35,514 nt of DNA from Variovorax sp. CAN15 (lineage in GTDB: Bacteria; Pseudomonadota; Gammaproteobacteria; Burkholderiales; Burkholderiaceae_C). The position numbers and the translations under genes are program-made. The notes below the pieces were generated by a model. It did not search any database. It was given only the letters and a program-made list of their open reading frames with translations, and was not told where the DNA came from. Positions 31,682-35,514 of the stretch are shown here, piece after piece. Where the stretch lies: contig NZ_JASMRZ010000060.1 in assembly GCF_030462475.1 (NCBI RefSeq), positions 1 through 35,514 of the forward strand. Direction: 5' to 3'. Each line of letters opens with the position of its first letter. The first letter of the stretch is position 1.

Positions 31682-32029
31682 ATGAGAGTTCGAACCATTG
31701 CCCTGTGCATCGCCGCCGCTCCGGCGCTGTTGCTGGCCTCGCTCGCGCATGCAGGCGGGCGCGGGGACCCTGACTATCCGCAGGTCTCGCATTCGACGCA
31801 GTCGCGAGACACAGTCGCCGCCGACGCCACGCGCGTGAACAACGGCATCCATGCGACCGAAGTCGCCGAATCGCAGCCCGCGCCGAGCGTCTCGGGCGCA
31901 GATCGCGCGCAGGTGCAGGCCGAGGCCGTGCGGGCGAACAACGGCATCCATCCGACGGAAGTCATGGAGTCTCAGGTCGCGCCTTCGGTTGCATCGGCGC
32001 ACATGTCTGGCGTGACCAGCGGCGAGTGA
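31682..32029 (+). CDS. Small exported DUF4148-like protein with internal repeat
   Basis: The 115-residue protein has a signal peptide (MRVRTIALCIAAAPALLLASLAHA) and a mature part built mainly of a duplicated segment. RVNNGIHATEVAESQPAPSV (51-70) and RANNGIHPTEVMESQVAPSV (84-103) match at 16 of 20 residues, joined by a DRAQVQAEAV-type linker like that of DUF4148 proteins. Function is unknown; a periplasmic location is predicted. AGGGGA precedes ATG 31682. The gene is preceded by the three 22-bp repeats and a weak -10, which suggests control by a response regulator. Confidence 0.78.
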   Translation: MRVRTIALCIAAAPALLLASLAHAGGRGDPDYPQVSHSTQSRDTVAADATRVNNGIHATEVAESQPAPSVSGADRAQVQAEAVRANNGIHPTEVMESQVAPSVASAHMSGVTSGE

Positions 32030-32098
32030 GGGGCCGCGCCTGAGCCGGGGCGCCGCGATGCATGAATCCGCCACCGAGGGCGGGTAAGCTCGCGGCCC

Positions 32099-33052
32099 AT
32101 GAAGCGCAACAGCACTCCCAAGGCAACCGGCGGCAAGGCTTCCGCTGCCGCAGCAAAGACGTCCGCCGGCTCCGCGGCGGCACCTGGCGCGGAGGCGTCC
32201 GACGTCCAGGTCTCGGCGGTGCTGGCGCGCATCCAGACGCTGTGGTCCTCGCTGGGGCCGGTGGGGCAACGCATCGCCGACTTCATCGTGAAGAACCCAC
32301 GCGAGGTGGTGCACATGTCGGTCAGCGAAGTGGCCGAGCGCACGGGCTCGAGCGAGGGCAGCATCGTCGGGCTGTGCAAGAACCTCGGCGCCACCGGCTT
32401 CCAGCAGATCAAGATCGCACTGGCGCAGGAGCTGGTGCGGCCGGTGCAGTTCATCCACGAGGACCTCGACCCGCAGGACAACACCACCGCGGTGATTCGC
32501 AAGATCTTCCAGAGCAACGTGCAGACGCTGCACGACACGGAGGCCACGCTCGATGCCAAGGCGATGGAGCGCGCGGTGAAGCTGTTCCGCCAGGCCGAGC
32601 GCATCGAGATCTACGGCATCGGCAGCTCGGCCACCATCGCCGAAGACGCGCATTACCGCATGCTGCGCATCGGCCTGAACGCCAAGGTGGTGGTCGATTC
32701 GCACGTGCAGGCGATCAGCGCCTCGCTGACCGACGCGAAGACGGCGGTGCTGACGATCTCGCACTCGGGCAGCACGCACGAGACGGTGACGGCCACGCGC
32801 CTCGCGAAGGAGGCGGGCGCTTCCACGGTGTGCATCACCAACTTCGGCAAGTCGCCGCTTCAGGCTTTTGCCGACGTGCTGCTGTTCACGATGGCGCGCG
32901 AGACCAACTTCCGCACCGAGGCGATGACGAGCCGGCTCGCGCAACTGGCGATCATCGATGCGCTGATCGCCTGCCTCGCGCTGTCGGACTACGACACCTC
33001 GGTGCGCACGCTACGCCAGACCTTCGACGTGCTCTCGCTCAAGAGGTACTGA
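32099..33052 (+). CDS. MurR/RpiR-family transcriptional regulator (HTH + SIS domain)
   Basis: The 317-residue protein has an Ala/Ser/Lys-rich N-terminal tail (1-35), an RpiR-type helix-turn-helix (about 40-115; VGQRIADFIVKNPREVVHMSVSEVAERTGSSEGSIVGLCKNLGATGFQQIKIAL) and a SIS sugar-isomerase domain (about 150-290; IYGIGSSATIAEDAHYRMLRIG, LTISHSGSTHETVTATRLAKEAGA, CITNFGKSPL). Such regulators usually bind a phosphorylated sugar or similar metabolite. It probably controls the neighbouring HAD phosphatase and PhnDC-type transporter genes; the AT-rich region at 33858-33910 is a candidate target. Its 3' end overlaps the convergent HAD gene by 64 bases. Confidence 0.9.
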   Translation: MKRNSTPKATGGKASAAAAKTSAGSAAAPGAEASDVQVSAVLARIQTLWSSLGPVGQRIADFIVKNPREVVHMSVSEVAERTGSSEGSIVGLCKNLGATGFQQIKIALAQELVRPVQFIHEDLDPQDNTTAVIRKIFQSNVQTLHDTEATLDAKAMERAVKLFRQAERIEIYGIGSSATIAEDAHYRMLRIGLNAKVVVDSHVQAISASLTDAKTAVLTISHSGSTHETVTATRLAKEAGASTVCITNFGKSPLQAFADVLLFTMARETNFRTEAMTSRLAQLAIIDALIACLALSDYDTSVRTLRQTFDVLSLKRY

Positions 33053-33849
33053 GCCGGGGCTTCGGCGGGCTCCACCCGCCCGCTCGTTTCGAACAGCCCG
33101 CCCACGCTGGCAGCGACCGCACCCGGTCCCGAGCCCACCAGCACGCAGGCCATGCCCAGCCTGGCGGCGCCCTCGGCGTCTGTGAGCGGGTTGTCGCCGA
33201 CCACGACCGTGTCTTCTGGACGTGCGCCGATGCAGCGCAGGCCTTCCTCGAACAGCAGCGGCGCCGGCTTGCCGGTGATGCTCCATGGCTGCACGCCGCT
33301 GGCGGCGACCACCGCGGCGAGCAGAGCGCCGGTCTCGGGCACTACGCGTCCGTGGGGGCCGGGATGGGTGGCGTCGGCGTTGCTCACCACGAGGCGGGCG
33401 CCACGCAACAGCTCGTTCACCGCGACGGCGAGCCGCGCGTGGCTGAAGTGCATGTCGAGCGCAAGCAGCACGAAGTCGGCATCGGCCTGAACCAGCTGGC
33501 AGCCCAATGAGCGCGCATAGCGCTGCAGGGCAGGGCTCGCGATCGGCATCACGCGCGCATCAGGGTGTTCTCGCACCAACTGGCGCACGGCCAGCTCGCC
33601 GGCCAGCACGATGCGCGCGGCGGGCACACGCAGGCCGAGGCGGCGCAGCCGCTGCGCCAGGCCCGGCGCGGTGTGCGTGGAGTTGTTCGAGACGATCGCG
33701 TAGCGCCCTTCGAAATGCGCCAGCAGTTCGGCTGCGCCGGCGATGACTTCCTGCTGGCGCACCAGCGTGCCGTCGAGGTCGACGAGCAGGTGGCGGGCCC
33801 GCGCCAGGCGCGCATCCCTGATCGCCAGTGTCTTGTGGTTCTTGATCAT
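32989..33849 (-). CDS. HAD-superfamily (NagD-like, subfamily IIA) hydrolase
   Basis: The 286-residue protein has motif I LLVDLDGTLV, motif II IVSNNSTHT, a mid-domain cap, a conserved lysine in ITGKPAPLLFEEGL and motif III VVVGDNPLTDAEGAARLG. This is the NagD/p-nitrophenylphosphatase layout (subfamily IIA). It should be a Mg-dependent phosphatase acting on a small phosphorylated metabolite. The last ~30 residues (RVEPAEAPAQYLLSESTSKVWRSVRTEVS) extend into the convergent RpiR gene and may be read-through rather than a functional tail. ATG 33849 has no ribosome site; a -10-like TACAAT sits eight bases upstream, so the message may be leaderless. Confidence 0.88.
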   Translation of the reverse strand: MIKNHKTLAIRDARLARARHLLVDLDGTLVRQQEVIAGAAELLAHFEGRYAIVSNNSTHTAPGLAQRLRRLGLRVPAARIVLAGELAVRQLVREHPDARVMPIASPALQRYARSLGCQLVQADADFVLLALDMHFSHARLAVAVNELLRGARLVVSNADATHPGPHGRVVPETGALLAAVVAASGVQPWSITGKPAPLLFEEGLRCIGARPEDTVVVGDNPLTDAEGAARLGMACVLVGSGPGAVAASVGGLFETSGRVEPAEAPAQYLLSESTSKVWRSVRTEVS

Positions 33850-33857
33850 GGCGGCGG

Positions 33858-33910
33858 ATTGTATTGAATATTGCTCAGTGAATTGTTGTATTTGGAATGA
33901 GTAAATTTCA
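33858..33910. promoter_or_regulatory. AT-rich divergent control region between HAD and phnD-like genes
   Basis: This ~50-bp island is far more AT-rich than its surroundings. It contains three GAAT-centred half-sites (TGAAT at 33865, TGAAT at 33879, GGAAT at 33894) spaced 14 and 15 bases. Minus-strand TACAAT (33858-33863) is a good -10 for the HAD gene, eight bases from its ATG. TAAATT (33902-33907) may be the -10 for the phnD-like gene. No good -35 elements were found, so activation or repression by the nearby RpiR protein is plausible. Confidence 0.4.
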
Positions 33911-33999
33911 CCGGCCTGTCATCTTTGGTTCCTAAAGTCCCGGGCATCGCCTCCAGGCAATACCCCTCAAAACATCGTTTCGACGAAGGAACCGACCTC

Positions 34000-34947
34000 A
34001 TGAAGAACAAGCTCCTGGCACTTGCCGCCGCCGCGGCCGCCGCCCTGTCGCTGAGCGCGACGCTCTCCCTTCCCGCGCATGCCCAGGCCGTGGCGGACGG
34101 CTCGCGCGAGCATCCGCTGCGCGTTCTGCTGATTCCGGCCGACGGCGGCACCGAGTCGGGCACCAAGGCCGACTACGCGCCGGTGTTCAATGCCATCACG
34201 CGCACCACCGGACTGAACTTCGACCTGAAGGTGGGGCAGTCGTACGGCGCAGTGGTCGAGGGCATGTGCAACCAGCTCGCCGACATCGCCTTCTTCGGCC
34301 CTGTCTCCTACGTGCAGGCTCACAAGCGCGGTTGCGCACAGCTGCTGGCCGTGGGCGTGGAGAAGGGCGCCTCGGTGTACTACGCCGGCATGTTCGCCAA
34401 GGCCAACGCGCCGATCGCCGGCATCAACGACGTGAAGGGCAAGCGCGTGGCCTTCGGCGACGTCAACTCGGCCTCGAGCTTCACCTTCCAGGTCGCGATG
34501 CTCATGGACGCCGGCATGGACCCAGCCAAGGACCTCTCCGCCATCCGCATGACCGGCAGTCACGCCAGCAGCCTCGCTGCCCTGGTGCAGGACCAGGTCG
34601 ACGTGGCTTCGCTCTCGTTCGACTCCTACGAGAAGGCCGTGAAGCAGGGCGCCGTCGATCCGAAAACGGTGAAGGTCATCGCCAGGAGCATCGCCATCCC
34701 GTACCCGCCGCTCGCGCTCAACTCGAAGCTGCCCGAGCCGCTGAAGGCGAAGCTCAAGGACGCCTTCGCGACCGTCAACAAGGCACCCGGCGTCACGCCC
34801 GACATGATTCGCGGCTACGGCGGCGGCAAGATCGACGGCTACGACACCAGGTTCTCGGAGGACGAATTCAACGTCGCCGCCGAGAAGCTGGGCCTGCTCA
34901 CCGACGAGCTCAAGGGCCGCATCCTGGCCAAGGCCGCGCAGCGCTGA
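34000..34947 (+). CDS. phnD: PhnD-like phosphate/phosphonate ABC transporter substrate-binding protein
   Basis: The 315-residue protein has a signal peptide (MKNKLLALAAAAAAALSLSATLSLPAHA, mature from QAVADG) and PhnD-family landmarks: LRVLLIPADGGTESGTKADYAPVFNAITRTTGLNFDLKVGQSYGAVVEGMCNQLADIAFFGPVSYVQAHKRG, GKRVAFGDVNSASSFTFQVAMLMDAGMDP, and DQVDVASLSFDSYEKAVKQG. It captures a phosphonate or phosphate-type ligand in the periplasm; close relatives bind phosphite, hypophosphite or other anions, so the ligand is open. AAGGA lies about 10 bases before ATG 34000. The ATP-binding gene follows 20 bases downstream. Confidence 0.9.
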   Translation: MKNKLLALAAAAAAALSLSATLSLPAHAQAVADGSREHPLRVLLIPADGGTESGTKADYAPVFNAITRTTGLNFDLKVGQSYGAVVEGMCNQLADIAFFGPVSYVQAHKRGCAQLLAVGVEKGASVYYAGMFAKANAPIAGINDVKGKRVAFGDVNSASSFTFQVAMLMDAGMDPAKDLSAIRMTGSHASSLAALVQDQVDVASLSFDSYEKAVKQGAVDPKTVKVIARSIAIPYPPLALNSKLPEPLKAKLKDAFATVNKAPGVTPDMIRGYGGGKIDGYDTRFSEDEFNVAAEKLGLLTDELKGRILAKAAQR

Positions 34948-34967
34948 GTAGCAAGGCAGGCAAGCCA

Positions 34968-35396
34968 ATGCTGAATTTCGAATCGGTCGCCATGCGCTAC
35001 GCCGACGGCACGCAGGCGCTCGGCGGTGTCTCCCTGCAGGTGCCCGCGGGCGAGTTCTGCGTGGTGCTGGGCTCCTCCGGCGCGGGCAAGTCGACGCTGC
35101 TGCGCATGGCCAACGGGCTGGTGAAGCCCACGCAGGGCACGGTGCAGGTCGAGGGCGTGCGCATCGCGGCCGATTCGCTGGCGCGCATCCGGCCGCGCAT
35201 CGGCATGATCCACCAGCAGTTCAACCTGGTGCTGCGCTCCACCGTGGCCGACAACGTGCTCGCAGGCGCACTGCCGGCCATGCCCACGTGGCGCGCTGCT
35301 GCTCGACAACGGGATGTGGGACCGCGTCGGAGACCTGGTGGAGGAGGCCGACTTCTTCCGGCAGGAGCACCGGCTGGTGTTCCAGGCCATCAGTAG
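34968..35396 (+). CDS. phnC: PhnC-like ABC transporter ATP-binding protein, truncated at a chimeric join
   Basis: The reading frame starts at ATG 34968 with LNFESVAMRYADGTQALGGVSLQVPAGEFCVVLGSSGAGKSTLLRMANGLVKPTQG. Walker A is intact and GMIHQQFNLVLRSTVADNVLAGALPAMPTWRA is the PhnC-type Q-loop region. From about 35297 the frame turns into a foreign Arg/Gly-rich tail and stops at 35394-35396. The signature motif, Walker B and switch histidine are missing, so the product as written (142 residues, half the normal ~270) cannot work. The break coincides with a join to DnaB-like sequence and is probably not biological. Confidence 0.8.
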   Translation: MLNFESVAMRYADGTQALGGVSLQVPAGEFCVVLGSSGAGKSTLLRMANGLVKPTQGTVQVEGVRIAADSLARIRPRIGMIHQQFNLVLRSTVADNVLAGALPAMPTWRAAARQRDVGPRRRPGGGGRLLPAGAPAGVPGHQ

Positions 35397-35415
35397 CCTG
35401 CTCAACGCCTGCAAG
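35296..35415 (+). pseudogene. DnaB replicative helicase N-terminal fragment
   Basis: In the frame of 35296 the DNA encodes LLLDNGMWDRVGDLVEEADFFRQEHRLVFQAISSLLNACKP. This is the N-terminal helical domain of DnaB (normally ~30 residues after the start and followed by AD-V-T). It has neither start nor helicase domain. It begins in the GCTGCTGCTC run shared with the phnC frame and ends at AAGCC shared with the next fragment. Confidence 0.75.
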
Positions 35416-35514
35416 CCACCTTCATGTGCCGCCCGAAGATTCCGAACGTGATGTCCAGCGGCTGGCACCTGCACCAGTCGCTGCGCCGCAAGAGCGACGG
35501 TGTCAACGCGTTCA
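35415..35514 (+). CDS. Glutamine synthetase family fragment
   Basis: In the frame of 35415 the DNA encodes ATFMCRPKIPNVMSSGWHLHQSLRRKSDGVNAF up to the window edge. TFM-x-KP and SGWHLHQSL match the active-site strand of glutamine synthetase or glutamylpolyamine synthetase relatives, whose histidine helps bind ATP/metal. There is no start; it is joined directly to the DnaB fragment. It is either a piece of a real gene running beyond the window or part of an assembly chimera. Confidence 0.7.

Overview
The window is GC-rich, densely coded DNA with strong third-position G/C bias. Its gene content points to a Burkholderiales bacterium, most likely Comamonadaceae and close to Variovorax. The pointers are a Burkholderia-type porin, DUF4148-type exported proteins, a urtABCDE-formamidase cluster, a bacteriophytochrome cluster and an aspartate carbamoyltransferase with an N-terminal extension. 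The genus is inferred from general family knowledge, not from a database search.

Layout. (1) 1-4744: the tail of a ModA-like binding protein, then a catabolic group made of a Rieske oxygenase, a VanB-type reductase, an outer-membrane porin and an MFS carrier. This looks like uptake and oxygenation of an aromatic acid. (2) 4745-5399: a gene-poor stretch with a perfect hairpin. (3) 5400-8128: a secreted M1 metallopeptidase lipoprotein and a small lipoprotein, facing a signal-less family-3 solute-binding protein. (4) 9055-15452: a photoreceptor cluster with overlapping genes: receiver protein, heme oxygenase (makes biliverdin), bacteriophytochrome kinase, a second receiver protein and a hybrid kinase. 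(5) 15643-17499: an orphan ModA-like lipoprotein and a TIGR04325-type methyltransferase, both on the minus strand. (6) 17590-28+ kb: an amide/urea system. A 1134-residue protein fuses an NCS1-type permease, a cysteine-rich linker, a histidine kinase and a receiver; it overlaps a LuxR-type response regulator. Divergent from it run urtA-urtB-urtC-urtD-urtE-fmdA-fmdB. The likely logic is that the permease-kinase senses a small amide or related solute and its regulator controls import and hydrolysis to ammonia and formate. Two kinds of palindromic repeat sit between the transporter genes.

(7) 29251-32029: two small exported DUF4148-like proteins, PyrB with a putative DNA-binding N-terminus under an apparently leaderless and palindrome-containing promoter, a VOC protein coupled to a 48-residue ORF, and three 22-bp tandem promoter repeats. 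(8) 32099-35297: an RpiR-family regulator, a HAD phosphatase, and PhnD plus the start of PhnC (phosphonate or phosphate-type import).

The last ~230 bases are not coherent. PhnC breaks off into a DnaB N-terminal fragment, which breaks off into a glutamine synthetase fragment, each join lying in a few bases of shared sequence. This looks like an assembly chimera at a contig end. No tRNA, rRNA, CRISPR array, transposase or prophage gene was seen.
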